This document shows, in pieces, positions 8,231-16,156 of a stretch of DNA of 35,808 bases. The stretch comes from Bernardetiaceae bacterium (GTDB taxonomy: Bacteria > Bacteroidota > Bacteroidia > Cytophagales > Bernardetiaceae), in assembly GCA_020832465.1 (NCBI GenBank), contig JAFIER010000207.1:1-35808 (forward strand). The letters are read 5' to 3'. The notes beneath the pieces were generated by a model. The model made no database searches, was not told the origin of the DNA, and saw only the letters and a list, made by a program, of their open reading frames with translations. The stretch's first letter is position 1. The number at the start of each line of letters is the position of its first letter. The translations under genes were made by a program, and so were the position numbers.

Positions 8231-8325
8231 CACTTCTACTATACTTGTGCTAAACAGCACTAACAGTTCTCAGAGAACTGTTAGTGCTGTTTCTTAGTGC
8301 TTATTGGTAAATGTATAGTAGTATG
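8231..8325 (+). mobile_element. MITE-like element F1 carrying hairpin B3
   Basis: Right end AATGTATAGTAGTATG is the complement of the F-family terminus CATACTACTATACATT; the left end CACTTCTACTATACTT is a diverged match. Flanks ATTGCGAAA (8222-8230) and ATTCGGGAA (8326-8334) agree at 6 of 9 positions, a weak trace of a target duplication. Inside is a class B hairpin instead of the class A hairpin of F2 and F3. Confidence 0.55.
8256..8288. repeat. 33-nt hairpin module, class B (copy B3)
   Basis: Arms AGCACTAACAGTTCT and AGAACTGTTAGTGCT around CAG, a perfect 15-bp stem extended outward by AACAG.../...CTGTT-like flanks. It lies 34 bp after the zinc-ribbon gene within element F1. Confidence 0.9.
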
Positions 8326-8387
8326 ATTCGGGAATGAAAAAATTAGCATCAAAATACTAACCTATAGCTCACGCATTACTAAGCAAG

Positions 8388-8495
8388 GGGTGCATTTCAA
8401 AACTATGCGGTTTGTGTTTGGTGGAGCCCCAAACACGGCGAGCGTAGTTGTTTTTAAGACAGTAACTTATGCTACTGCGTAAATATGAATTGCAC
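8388..8495 (+). mobile_element. MITE-like element D2 (108 bp)
   Basis: Same length and about 95 percent identical to D1, differing by one small deletion near the internal hairpin and a compensating T insertion. Flanked by perfect 10-bp direct repeats ACTAAGCAAG (8378-8387 and 8496-8505), strong evidence of insertion by transposition. Ends GGGTGCATTTC and GAATTGCAC. Non-coding. Confidence 0.85.
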
Positions 8496-8505
8496 ACTAA
8501 GCAAG

Positions 8506-8744
8506 CCCACTACTTACTTATCAAACCCAAGTAAACTACTAATTCATCATAATTTGCATAAAAAAAATGAAAAGTTGTTTTCAAAACATTTTCCCTGCAT
8601 TTTATTTTATAAATAATGTTTATTTTTGCAACTTTATATACTGATTTTGCATCTAATAAAAAAGTTACGTTACAATCTGCCTTTAGGCAGTTTTACTATT
8701 TATAACTAAATCATATCTTTTTTGCTTAATACTTTAATAAGACT
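8506..8744. other. AT-rich upstream region of the fatty-acid hydroxylase gene
   Basis: Holds a TATTTTTG at 8621-8628 that matches the Bacteroidota -7 element TAnnTTTG, but no TTTG lies at the right distance upstream. Together with F1 and D2 it fills the 522-bp gap between the zinc-ribbon and hydroxylase genes. Confidence 0.35.
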
Positions 8745-9374
8745 ATGTCTGCAACAGAAACTTCCTTCAAACCCAAGAACTCCAAAAGCAAGGCTATTTT
8801 TAATAGCTCTTTGTTAGAAAAATTATCGCGCACACATATTTCAGTGCCGTTGACAATTTTTTATGTAAGCTCGGCTGCTTTTGTAGCCTACGGGATTACG
8901 CAAACCTCATTAAGTACTGCCGTTGTAGCGGGCCTATTCGTAGCGGGGTTTGTATTTTTTACGCTTTTTGAGTACGTTATGCACCGTTTTTTATTTCACA
9001 TGGCGCCTACCAATAAGGTGAAGAAGACGATTCAATACTCCTTTCATGGTGTGCATCACGAGTTTCCAAAAGATAAAACGCGCCTTGCTATGCCCCCACT
9101 TTTAAGTACGGCACTTATGCTTACACTTTTGGGTGGATTCTATGTAGCTATTGGCGATTATACTTTTGGATTTTTACCCGGCTTTTTAACAGGCTATGCA
9201 AGCTATCTTTGTGTGCATTACGTAGTGCATGCCTTCCGACCACCCAAAAATATTTTTAAAGTTCTTTGGGTGCATCACGGTATTCATCACTATAAAGACC
9301 ATACTGTTGCTTATGGTGTATCCTCTCCTTTTTGGGATTGGGTATTCCGAACTATGCCTAAAAAACAAGCCTAA
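8745..9374 (+). CDS. fatty acid hydroxylase superfamily protein (FA2H/sterol desaturase type)
   Basis: A 209-residue di-iron membrane enzyme. The histidine boxes are complete: HRFLFH (80-85), HGVHH (101-105), HYVVH (158-162) and HHGIHH (177-182). Hydrophobic segments at about 33-75 and 118-160 make paired membrane spans with the histidines on the cytoplasmic face. The order and the HGVHHEFPKDKTRL block are most like fatty-acid 2-hydroxylases (FA2H/Scs7), which add a hydroxyl to the alpha carbon of the fatty acid used in ceramide. In Bacteroidota, sphingolipids with 2-hydroxy acyl chains are known, so this is a reasonable role here, but a carotenoid or sterol-like substrate cannot be excluded. 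No cytochrome b5 domain is fused. No other sphingolipid gene is in the window. Confidence 0.87.
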   Translation: MSATETSFKPKNSKSKAIFNSSLLEKLSRTHISVPLTIFYVSSAAFVAYGITQTSLSTAVVAGLFVAGFVFFTLFEYVMHRFLFHMAPTNKVKKTIQYSFHGVHHEFPKDKTRLAMPPLLSTALMLTLLGGFYVAIGDYTFGFLPGFLTGYASYLCVHYVVHAFRPPKNIFKVLWVHHGIHHYKDHTVAYGVSSPFWDWVFRTMPKKQA

Positions 9375-9494
9375 ATAAGATAATCTACACAAATAAAATT
9401 TAAACATTTATCCGTGTGGATTGCCATAAATTCAAATAAAAGTGTTAATTTGCTGACTATTACATTTATTTATTTCAGTTTTAACACTTTTATT

Positions 9495-9971
9495 ATGCAA
9501 AAGTTTATTACACAATTTTTGATTTTTACGGTTCTTGTACTTACTTTTTCAGCCTGTGGCAACAAAGACGATGACGGCGCACCCGCTGATATTGATGACT
9601 CCATGCGCGATGCACTTGTAGGTGCTTATACTTTACGTGTTGCCTCTGGCGATTTAGTAGCAAACGGTCCGATGACGATTAGCAAAGATGCTGACAATGC
9701 CGACCGTATCATTATGCGATTCGAAGCAACAGGCGCAACGCTACACGGCTCGGGTATTATGAGCGTAGCCAATGGTTATGTTTTCAATATTGTAAGAGGA
9801 GATTTTCAACTTACTGATGGTCAATCTGTTACCGTAGTAGGTAGCGGTGTAGTTGATGTAGGAGATAACTCTTACGACGCACTCTTTGCTACTGGCGATA
9901 ACTCGCTAACTATGGGCTTTATGGTAGAAGGACAGCCTGAAACAGAAACAAATGTTGTGGGTATAAGATAA
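9495..9971 (+). CDS. small putative lipoprotein, family unrecognised
   Basis: Starting at the ATG at 9495, the protein is 158 residues with a clear lipoprotein signal: MQKFITQFLIFTVLVLTFSAC, Cys21 being the lipidated residue. An in-frame GTG at 9414 would bury the signal behind 27 extra residues and is rejected. The mature part begins with an Asp-rich GNKDDDGAPADIDDS linker, then a Gly/Thr/Asp-rich region of alternating polar and hydrophobic residues that suggests a beta-sandwich or small barrel. It is probably exposed on the cell envelope. It follows the hydroxylase by 120 bp and is closed by a strong terminator at 10012-10045, so it likely ends that transcript. No enzyme motif is visible. 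Confidence 0.8.
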   Translation: MQKFITQFLIFTVLVLTFSACGNKDDDGAPADIDDSMRDALVGAYTLRVASGDLVANGPMTISKDADNADRIIMRFEATGATLHGSGIMSVANGYVFNIVRGDFQLTDGQSVTVVGSGVVDVGDNSYDALFATGDNSLTMGFMVEGQPETETNVVGIR

Positions 9972-10011
9972 ATAAGTTAACTTATCTATCCACAAATGCT
10001 AATTTTACTTA

Positions 10012-10045
10012 AAAAAAGCCTTTGCATGCACGTAAAGGCTTTTTT
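10012..10045 (+). terminator. intrinsic terminator after the lipoprotein gene
   Basis: Stem AAAAAAGCCTTT / AAAGGCTTTTTT (12 bp) with a 10-nt loop. The distal arm is the T tract. It can act in both directions but only the plus-strand gene ends here. Confidence 0.85.
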
Positions 10046-10112
10046 GCTTGTTTTGTAGTTTTTAGTTCCCAGAACTAATTTGATTTAATTCATTCTAAAA
10101 CACACCAATAAA

Positions 10113-10937
10113 GTGCAAGAAGAAAATCCGAAAACAGAAGAAGGTGCAAATAATGTGCTTATAGAAAAAGAAAAACCATTAGTATTGCGTGCCGAGGGCT
10201 TAATCAAACGTTACAAAGGTCGTACTGTTGTCAATGGCGTTTCTATTGAAGTTAAACAAGGCGATATCGTAGGGCTTCTCGGTCCGAATGGGGCGGGCAA
10301 AACCACGTCTTTTTATATGATTGTAGGATTAGTCAAACCCAATGAAGGTGCTGTATATCTCAATCAAAAAGAAATTACGCACCTTCCTATGTATAAAAGA
10401 GCCAAACTTGGCATCGGCTACCTCGCACAAGAAGCATCGGTTTTCCGTACACTTACAGTGGAAGAAAATATCCTCGCCCCCTTACAAATGATGAACTATT
10501 CCAAACAAGAACAACAAGAACGTATGGAATCGCTCATCGAAGAATTTCGTTTGCAAAGATTTCGCAAAACGCAAGGAAAACTACTCTCCGGAGGCGAAAG
10601 AAGACGTACTGAAATTGCAAGAGCATTGGCTACAGACCCCAAGTTTATCCTACTCGATGAACCTTTTGCAGGAGTAGATCCTATTGCAGTAGAAAATATC
10701 CAAGTGCTCGTTGCACAGCTCAAAAAGAAAAATATTGGCGTTCTTATTACAGACCATAATGCCAATGAAACTTTATCTATCACTGATTACGTATATATAA
10801 TGTTTGAAGGGCAACCCTTTACCTCTGGTACACCCGAAGACGTAGCAGCTGATAAGCGAGTCAAAGAACTCTATTTTGGTAGGCAATACGAGTACAGACG
10901 AAAAATATTTACAGAAGAAGACTTTAGAGACATATAA
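10113..10937 (+). CDS. lptB: LPS export ABC transporter ATP-binding protein
   Basis: The ATPase that drives the Lpt bridge carrying lipopolysaccharide from the inner to the outer membrane; it pairs with LptF/LptG, not seen here. Walker A GPNGAGKTT (57-65), Q-loop region YLAQEASVFRTLTVEENI (103-120), signature LSGGERRR (158-165), Walker B FILLDEP (178-184) and the H-loop His in ITDHN (about 215) are all intact. The Q-loop and signature wording are characteristic of LptB. The start is GTG at 10113, giving about 25 residues ahead of the ABC fold, a bit longer than E. coli LptB. The C-terminal tail (about 250-274) is charged. It begins a tight operon: the nitroreductase starts 6 bp after its stop and the AsmA-like gene 9 bp after that. 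Confidence 0.96.
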   Translation: MQEENPKTEEGANNVLIEKEKPLVLRAEGLIKRYKGRTVVNGVSIEVKQGDIVGLLGPNGAGKTTSFYMIVGLVKPNEGAVYLNQKEITHLPMYKRAKLGIGYLAQEASVFRTLTVEENILAPLQMMNYSKQEQQERMESLIEEFRLQRFRKTQGKLLSGGERRRTEIARALATDPKFILLDEPFAGVDPIAVENIQVLVAQLKKKNIGVLITDHNANETLSITDYVYIMFEGQPFTSGTPEDVAADKRVKELYFGRQYEYRRKIFTEEDFRDI

Positions 10938-10943
10938 AAAACA

Positions 10944-11534
10944 ATGGAAAAACAACAACAAGCTCAAACAATGCGTGCGCTTATTCGAAGCAGACGCACC
11001 ATATATCCCAATCAATATACAGGTGAAATTATCCCTGACGAGCAAATTCGTGAACTACTTATAGATGCGACTTACGCGCCTAATCATGGGCGAACAGAGC
11101 CTTGGTATTTTTTTGTATTTTCAGGAGAAGCAAGGGCAGAACTTGGTGAGTTTTTAGCAACGACTTATACAGAAATTACACCCGAAGATAAGTTTAAAAA
11201 ACACAAACCTGAGGAGTATCGTCAGCGCATGACCTTAGCTTCTCATATTATAGTCCTTGCTATGAAAAGAGGCGATAACCCACGCATTCCCGAAATTGAA
11301 GAGGTCGAAGCCGTAGCTTGTGCTGTGCAAAATTTGCAACTCAGCGCACACGCTAACAGCTGGGCAACCTACTGGAGCAGTGGTGCTATTGCCTATCACG
11401 AAAAAACAAAAGAGGCTTTTGGATTGAGAGAGCAAGACAAAATTTTAGGTTTTTTGTACGTGGGCGTACCCAAAGAAGCAGCGCCAGTACAATCGCGCGC
11501 GCCCATAGAAACGAAAGTAGATTGGAAAAAATAA
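10944..11534 (+). CDS. nitroreductase family protein (YdjA-like)
   Basis: A 196-residue FMN-dependent oxidoreductase of the small single-domain type. The FMN-binding start RSRRTIYPNQYTGEIIPDEQIRELL, then YAPNHGRTEPWYFFVF (about 46-61) and the C-terminal DKILGFLYVGVPKE are the usual landmarks. The APNHGRTEPW wording is typical of the YdjA-like branch. Family members reduce nitro groups, quinones or related compounds with NAD(P)H; the natural substrate here is unknown. It sits between lptB and the AsmA-like gene with single-digit spacing on both sides, so it is co-transcribed, though a direct role in envelope assembly is not implied by the sequence. Confidence 0.9.
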   Translation: MEKQQQAQTMRALIRSRRTIYPNQYTGEIIPDEQIRELLIDATYAPNHGRTEPWYFFVFSGEARAELGEFLATTYTEITPEDKFKKHKPEEYRQRMTLASHIIVLAMKRGDNPRIPEIEEVEAVACAVQNLQLSAHANSWATYWSSGAIAYHEKTKEAFGLREQDKILGFLYVGVPKEAAPVQSRAPIETKVDWKK

Positions 11535-11543
11535 TACAAAAAT

Positions 11544-14500
11544 ATGAAAATCTTTAAGAAAAAAAATATCATTCGCTTTGTATTGATAAGTGTATTGCTG
11601 TTGTTAATCGCTGCATCTATTGCGCCTTATATATTATACAAAAATCAAGATTTAATTGCTGAAAAAGTAACTGAAAAGCTCAATGAAATGCAAGTTGGGC
11701 ATACAACGCTCGGCGAACTTTATATCTCGCCGTTCAAAAATTTTCCCTATATTTCCGTTGATTTAAAAAATTTAAAATTTTACTCCTCCAATGACGAGAG
11801 CCAGCGTCCCGTCTATGCTTTTGAAGACGTATATATCGGATTTGATGCCTGGCAACTCCTGCGTGGAGAATATACCATCAAAAAAATTGTCGTACAAAAT
11901 GGCGAACTTCACGTCATTCGTTTTGAAGATGGTAGCATAAACCTTATGCTGGCCAAAGAAATGAATATCAAGGATTTGAAAGATGAAATTGAACAAGCAG
12001 AGCAAGACGAAAATAATCATTTTCATTTGGACTTGAAAGAAATCGAGCTCGTTAATGTTTTTATAAAAAAAGAAGACAGAGTGGAGGGTAATTTAATACA
12101 AATACAAGTTCAACAAGCAAAAAGTAAGTTTGCCTACAACAAAGACTTTATTGATAGTCATTTAGATATAGATTTCGAACTTGTCGATTTGAGTTTGCAT
12201 AATATGGATTTTTTTGTGCATAAACATATCAATATCTCTTCTGACGTGCATTACAACCTCAAGAGTAATTATTTGGATATCGACCCGAGCAAACTTCGCA
12301 TCGAAGGTGGAGTTTTTGGCTTAGAAGGGCGTATTGATATAGAAAATGATATGTATATGGACTTACAAGTAATAGGTCAAAAACCTGATTTTAAACTCAT
12401 TACATCTTTTGCACCCCAAGATGTATATGAAAAGCTGGAGCACTACCGCAACGAGGGTGAGGTTTATTTCAACGGTACGATTCAAGGCAAGGCTATTGAT
12501 GACTCGCCAAAGATAGAAATTGAGTTTGGGTGCAAAGATGCGCATTTTATCAATCCTAATGCAAATAAATCTATTCGCGATTTGAGCTTCTCGGGGTTTT
12601 ATACCAACGGAGAGGAGCGTAGCCTCAAAACCTCCGAGCTATACCTTGAAAATTTAAGTGGCAAACCCGAAGAGAGTTTTATCAAAGGAAGTTTTCATGT
12701 CAAAAATTTTGAAGACCCTTATTTTTCCATTGATTTACATTCCAACCTCAATCTTGTTTCTCTCTATGAACTTTTCGAACTCGATATGGTAAAAAACCTC
12801 AAAGGGCAAGCTATTATTGATATGAATATCGATGAGCTACTCGACTACGAAAACATAGACAAAGTATTAGGAAAGCTCAAAGACGGTACGAACAGCCGTA
12901 TTATACTCAAAAATGTCAGTTTTTATGCGCCTGATTATTATCCACACCCTATTAAAAATCTGAACGCAAAAGCGAGCTTTGTAGAGGGCAAATTACAAAT
13001 TGATTATTTTAATGTCGAAATTGAAGATTCAAAATTAGAACTCTCTGGGCTTGTGTCTAATCTAACCTCTCTTTTGCACGGTAAAGATGCCGAAGTAGAG
13101 GCTGTTTTGAAAGGAAAATCCAAAAAATTAAATCTGCCCGTACTTTTAGCCTTTGATTCGGCACTCGCCGCCACTACCAATGAAGTAGTAAGCGACTTAG
13201 TTTTTGATATGAAATTCTTGACTAATACAAAGTATTTGCGCCAAGCTGATGGCATTCCACAAGGAGAATTTTTAGTCGATAGTTTGTATTTTAAACTAAA
13301 AAATTATGCCCATACTTTTCATGATTTTTATATAGCTATCCTCATAGACGAGAATGATATTCGCGTAAAACGTTTTCACGGTGAGATTGATAAAAGTGAT
13401 TTTGACTTAGATGCCTATCTCAAAAACTATCACGCTCTGCTCCCTAATCACGAAGCTAAGCCTATTGAATTTTATATAGATATCAAATCTAATAATTTGA
13501 TATTCAATGATTTACTAACTTATAAGGGTGTTAATTACCTTCCAGAAGAGTACAAAGACGAGACCTTAAAAGATTTTGAAGTCGAGGCTACGCTTAATAT
13601 CAATAGTGCGGATTTGCTCGCTGGCGACTGGTTCAAACATACAGATTTAAAACTTAAAGATTTGCATGGCAAGTTTCGCCATCACAAGCTCAAAATTCGT
13701 GAAGTGCACGGCGATTTGAGCATGCGCGAGGGCAATCTTAGGGTTAAGAATTTTATGGCTAAATTAGGCAAATCAGACCTCAAACTCGATGCCCAACTTT
13801 TCAATTATTTTGATAGCCTAAAGCCCGCCAGTGGAAAGGTCAAGTTGTATGCGCAAAATTTAGATATTGATGAAATTATAAATTACGAAGAGCCAAAAAC
13901 AGCCACAGATTCTGCACTTGCAAGTAATCATGATAGTGTTTTCAATATTTTTAGTGTTGATTTTCCCAACCTCGAGATCGAGGCTAAAATAAGTGATATG
14001 ACTTATCATAAATATCATTTTACAAATCTTGAGACCAAAATGCGTAGCACAAGCAATCATTATTTGCATATCGATAAACTTGATTTTGATGCTGCTGATG
14101 GGCATATTGATATCAAAGGGTACTTTAACGGTTCGGACCCCACGCATATTTATTTCTCAAGCGAAATCAAAGTAGATAATACCGATATTGACAAGCTGTT
14201 TTTTAAATTTGATAATTTCGGTCAGGATTATTTATTGCAAGAAAATATACACGGCAGGCTTAGTGGTTTTGTCAAGTCTAAGGTACGCATGCACTCTGAT
14301 TTAGTACCTTATTTGGAGGAGACTGAGGCGCATGCGGAGGTGAGCATTAAAGATGGCAGTTTAGTAAATTTTCCTGCTTTTGAGGTACTTGCAGATTATA
14401 TGGGTGATAAAAATTTAAAAAATGTACGTTTTGGCGAGCTTACAAATGTTTTTGATATAAAAAAAGGCAAAATAGAAATTCCACGTATGGAAATTAGCTC

Positions 14501-14804
14501 TACTTTGGGGTATATGTATATCTCTGGTTCTCAAAATTTTGATTTAAATATGGATTATATCATTGAAGTTCCATTTAAGCTTGTAAAGCAGGCGGCTTGG
14601 CAGGCAATGTTTAAGAAAAACAAAAAAGCCGCAGAGGATTTGCAAGAGTTAGAGCGCGAAGAAGAGGCTATTCAAAGCTCAGATCCTGATAAAAATGCAG
14701 CGATGCTAAGTATTAATATCTTCGGTACGCCCGATAATTTTGATTTTAAAATCGGAAAAGGAAAAAAAGCAAGACAAAAACGAGAAGAACAAACTACAAA
14801 ATAA
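11544..14804 (+). CDS. AsmA-like/TamB-type envelope protein
   Basis: 1086 residues with one N-terminal membrane helix (about 9-31) after a Lys-rich start, then a very long periplasmic region. The first part (GHTTLGELYISPFKNFPYISVDLKNLKFYS) is the typical AsmA N-terminal domain, and the later region (VSIKDGSLVNFPAFEVLADYM, then FDIKKGKIEIPRMEISSTLGYMYISGSQNFDLNMDYIIEVPFKL) is the AsmA C-terminal domain. Repeated short beta-strands with alternating hydrophobics suit a hydrophobic-groove bridge like those of AsmA, TamB and YhdP, which carry phospholipids between the membranes. Co-transcription with lptB fits outer-membrane lipid transport. The C terminus is highly charged (about 1030-1086). It ends at two small hairpins and element F2. 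Confidence 0.88.
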   Translation: MKIFKKKNIIRFVLISVLLLLIAASIAPYILYKNQDLIAEKVTEKLNEMQVGHTTLGELYISPFKNFPYISVDLKNLKFYSSNDESQRPVYAFEDVYIGFDAWQLLRGEYTIKKIVVQNGELHVIRFEDGSINLMLAKEMNIKDLKDEIEQAEQDENNHFHLDLKEIELVNVFIKKEDRVEGNLIQIQVQQAKSKFAYNKDFIDSHLDIDFELVDLSLHNMDFFVHKHINISSDVHYNLKSNYLDIDPSKLRIEGGVFGLEGRIDIENDMYMDLQVIGQKPDFKLITSFAPQDVYEKLEHYRNEGEVYFNGTIQGKAIDDSPKIEIEFGCKDAHFINPNANKSIRDLSFSGFYTNGEERSLKTSELYLENLSGKPEESFIKGSFHVKNFEDPYFSIDLHSNLNLVSLYELFELDMVKNLKGQAIIDMNIDELLDYENIDKVLGKLKDGTNSRIILKNVSFYAPDYYPHPIKNLNAKASFVEGKLQIDYFNVEIEDSKLELSGLVSNLTSLLHGKDAEVEAVLKGKSKKLNLPVLLAFDSALAATTNEVVSDLVFDMKFLTNTKYLRQADGIPQGEFLVDSLYFKLKNYAHTFHDFYIAILIDENDIRVKRFHGEIDKSDFDLDAYLKNYHALLPNHEAKPIEFYIDIKSNNLIFNDLLTYKGVNYLPEEYKDETLKDFEVEATLNINSADLLAGDWFKHTDLKLKDLHGKFRHHKLKIREVHGDLSMREGNLRVKNFMAKLGKSDLKLDAQLFNYFDSLKPASGKVKLYAQNLDIDEIINYEEPKTATDSALASNHDSVFNIFSVDFPNLEIEAKISDMTYHKYHFTNLETKMRSTSNHYLHIDKLDFDAADGHIDIKGYFNGSDPTHIYFSSEIKVDNTDIDKLFFKFDNFGQDYLLQENIHGRLSGFVKSKVRMHSDLVPYLEETEAHAEVSIKDGSLVNFPAFEVLADYMGDKNLKNVRFGELTNVFDIKKGKIEIPRMEISSTLGYMYISGSQNFDLNMDYIIEVPFKLVKQAAWQAMFKKNKKAAEDLQELEREEEAIQSSDPDKNAAMLSINIFGTPDNFDFKIGKGKKARQKREEQTTK

Positions 14805-14826
14805 ATTTTTGTTGTTGTAAGCTTTG

Positions 14827-14880
14827 CCACAAATAAATTTGTGGGCTTAATCGATTAAAACCCACGATTTTAACCGTGGG
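14827..14880. terminator. two small hairpins after the AsmA-like gene
   Basis: First CCACAAAT-AA-ATTTGTGG (14827-14844), then CCCACG ... CGTGGG (14861-14880). The T-runs are modest, so termination is plausible and not certain. The second hairpin provides the left copy of the direct repeat flanking element F2. Confidence 0.5.
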
Positions 14881-14884
14881 AGCT

Positions 14885-14977
14885 CATACTACTATACGTT
14901 TTTTATGAAAAAATGGGCTTAGAAATAACATTTCTCAAAGAAATGTTATTTCTGGCTAGCGAATGTATAGTAGTATT
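14885..14977 (+). mobile_element. MITE-like element F2 carrying hairpin A3
   Basis: Left end CATACTACTATACGTT and right end AATGTATAGTAGTATT are terminal inverted repeats of about 16 bp. Direct repeats GTGGGAGCT (14876-14884) and GTGGGAGGT (14978-14986), 8 of 9 identical, flank it. The core is the class A hairpin. It lies in the convergent gap between the AsmA-like gene and a methyltransferase. Confidence 0.75.
14921..14953. repeat. 33-nt hairpin module, class A (copy A3)
   Basis: Arms AGAAATAACATTTCT and AGAAATGTTATTTCT around CAA, a perfect consensus copy, in the core of element F2. Confidence 0.9.
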
Positions 14978-15034
14978 GTGGGAGGTAAAAAGCCGTATAA
15001 ATCTTAACCATAAAATTTAGTACCTTACAAAATA

Positions 15035-15829
15035 TCAGTTTTTGTAAGGTACTAAAACTTTCTGTGCGGTAAAAAGCAAGTCATTATCCCATAGTCCGTA
15101 TTTAAAAGATGTGGCTGCATCGGCATTTTTTGCCCATTCACAAACTTCTACTTTAAACCCTTCTCTTGCCACGACGCTATCGAAATTTCGCCCATAAAGC
15201 CGCACATGGTCGTGCTGCCCGAAAGCTTTTTTGCGCTCTTCAGGTGTTGTCAGACTCCAGTCTTCGTAAGTATCGGGGAGGTTCATATCCATAGGCACGA
15301 GCAAGATGGCAGTACCCTCAGGCGTGAGCGTGCGCCTAATTTCGGCTAAGGCTTTTTTGTGCTCAGGAATATGCTCGAGCACGTGTGAGCAAACAATTAA
15401 ATCAAATCTGTCATCGGGCTCGGGCAAATCCGTAAGGTCATAATTTCGTGTAATTTTGGGATACTCATCATAGCCTTCCTCAAACTTATCGCAGGGAATA
15501 TACTCGGCATCTTTGAGCTTAGAAAAAATAGCAAACATAGCGGGCTCGGGTGCTACGTGTAAGATGCTGTATTTTTTGCCTTTTGTTTTTGCCTCTTGAA
15601 TTTTATCCAAAATTCTGAAATCGTTTTTGAGATAATGCCAAGTAAGTCTGTGCCGCTCAAGCGAATGACAAACTGGACAATAGCTATTATGACGAGGAGG
15701 ATTGCCGTAGGGATAAAAAGTAGCCAAGTGGCTATCACAGCAGTTGCAATACACATTACTGCCACGCAATACTTTGCGAAATAAAAAACGTTTGAGCGCG
15801 GGAGGTAAAAGTTTGGCAATAGAAGACAT
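15035..15829 (-). CDS. class I SAM-dependent methyltransferase with N-terminal zinc-ribbon-like cysteines
   Basis: 264 residues. The N-terminal part holds CNCC (about 28-31) and CPVC (about 51-54) followed by HSLERHR, a cysteine cluster likely to bind zinc and typical of a group of Bacteroidota methyltransferases near glycan loci. The methyltransferase fold follows: ILHVAPEPAMF (motif I, about 89-99), EYIPCDKF (acidic end of strand 2), and FDLIVCSHVLEHIPE (motif IV, about 142-156), then GTAILLVPMD. It belongs to the type 11 methyltransferases; the acceptor is unknown. It is divergent from the T9SS protein gene and convergent with the AsmA-like gene, so it appears to be a single-gene transcript. 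Confidence 0.88.
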   Translation of the reverse strand: MSSIAKLLPPALKRFLFRKVLRGSNVYCNCCDSHLATFYPYGNPPRHNSYCPVCHSLERHRLTWHYLKNDFRILDKIQEAKTKGKKYSILHVAPEPAMFAIFSKLKDAEYIPCDKFEEGYDEYPKITRNYDLTDLPEPDDRFDLIVCSHVLEHIPEHKKALAEIRRTLTPEGTAILLVPMDMNLPDTYEDWSLTTPEERKKAFGQHDHVRLYGRNFDSVVAREGFKVEVCEWAKNADAATSFKYGLWDNDLLFTAQKVLVPYKN

Positions 15830-16156
15830 AAGCTAAAATCAATTAGATTCAATGGATTTCAAAAATACAATAAAAATAGTAAATATAAAACTGATATGTA
15901 ATAATTTTTTCAAAAATAACTTAACTTAAAAATATAAATTCCGTCTTTAATCAATAGAAAAAAATATTTATTTTGCAACAATCACTGTTTTATACAGAAA
16001 AAGTAGAATAAGACAATAAATTTTAATTTTATGAGTTTTATTGTAAAAACATATAATTTGATTTTTTATTTGGTATATTTACAATCATAAAAAACTAAAT
16101 AATATCAAATAGATATTTTGAAAATACCTTTTTTTATTTTATATTTAAGATTATTT
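15830..16156. other. AT-rich divergent promoter region
   Basis: 327 bp between the methyltransferase (minus) and the T9SS protein (plus). Very AT-rich. CAAAAATA near 15860 matches a minus-strand -7 element, and TTTG strings at about 16060-16080 lie upstream of TATATTTA, but neither has a partner at the expected distance. No repeat or hairpin module seen. Confidence 0.4.

Noticed and set aside
5698-8495. Integron attC sites as the explanation for the D elements
   Set aside because: The copies have flanking target duplications and are not next to gene cassettes or an integrase; transposition fits better.
14921-14953. Simple intrinsic terminators as the full explanation for the 33-nt modules
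   Set aside because: Stems are followed by little T tract, copies sit inside duplicated-target elements, and true T-rich terminators elsewhere in the window look quite different.
15553-15852. 99-residue minus-strand frame overlapping the methyltransferase N terminus
   Set aside because: It is a shadow frame; the methyltransferase frame has recognisable cysteine and SAM motifs.
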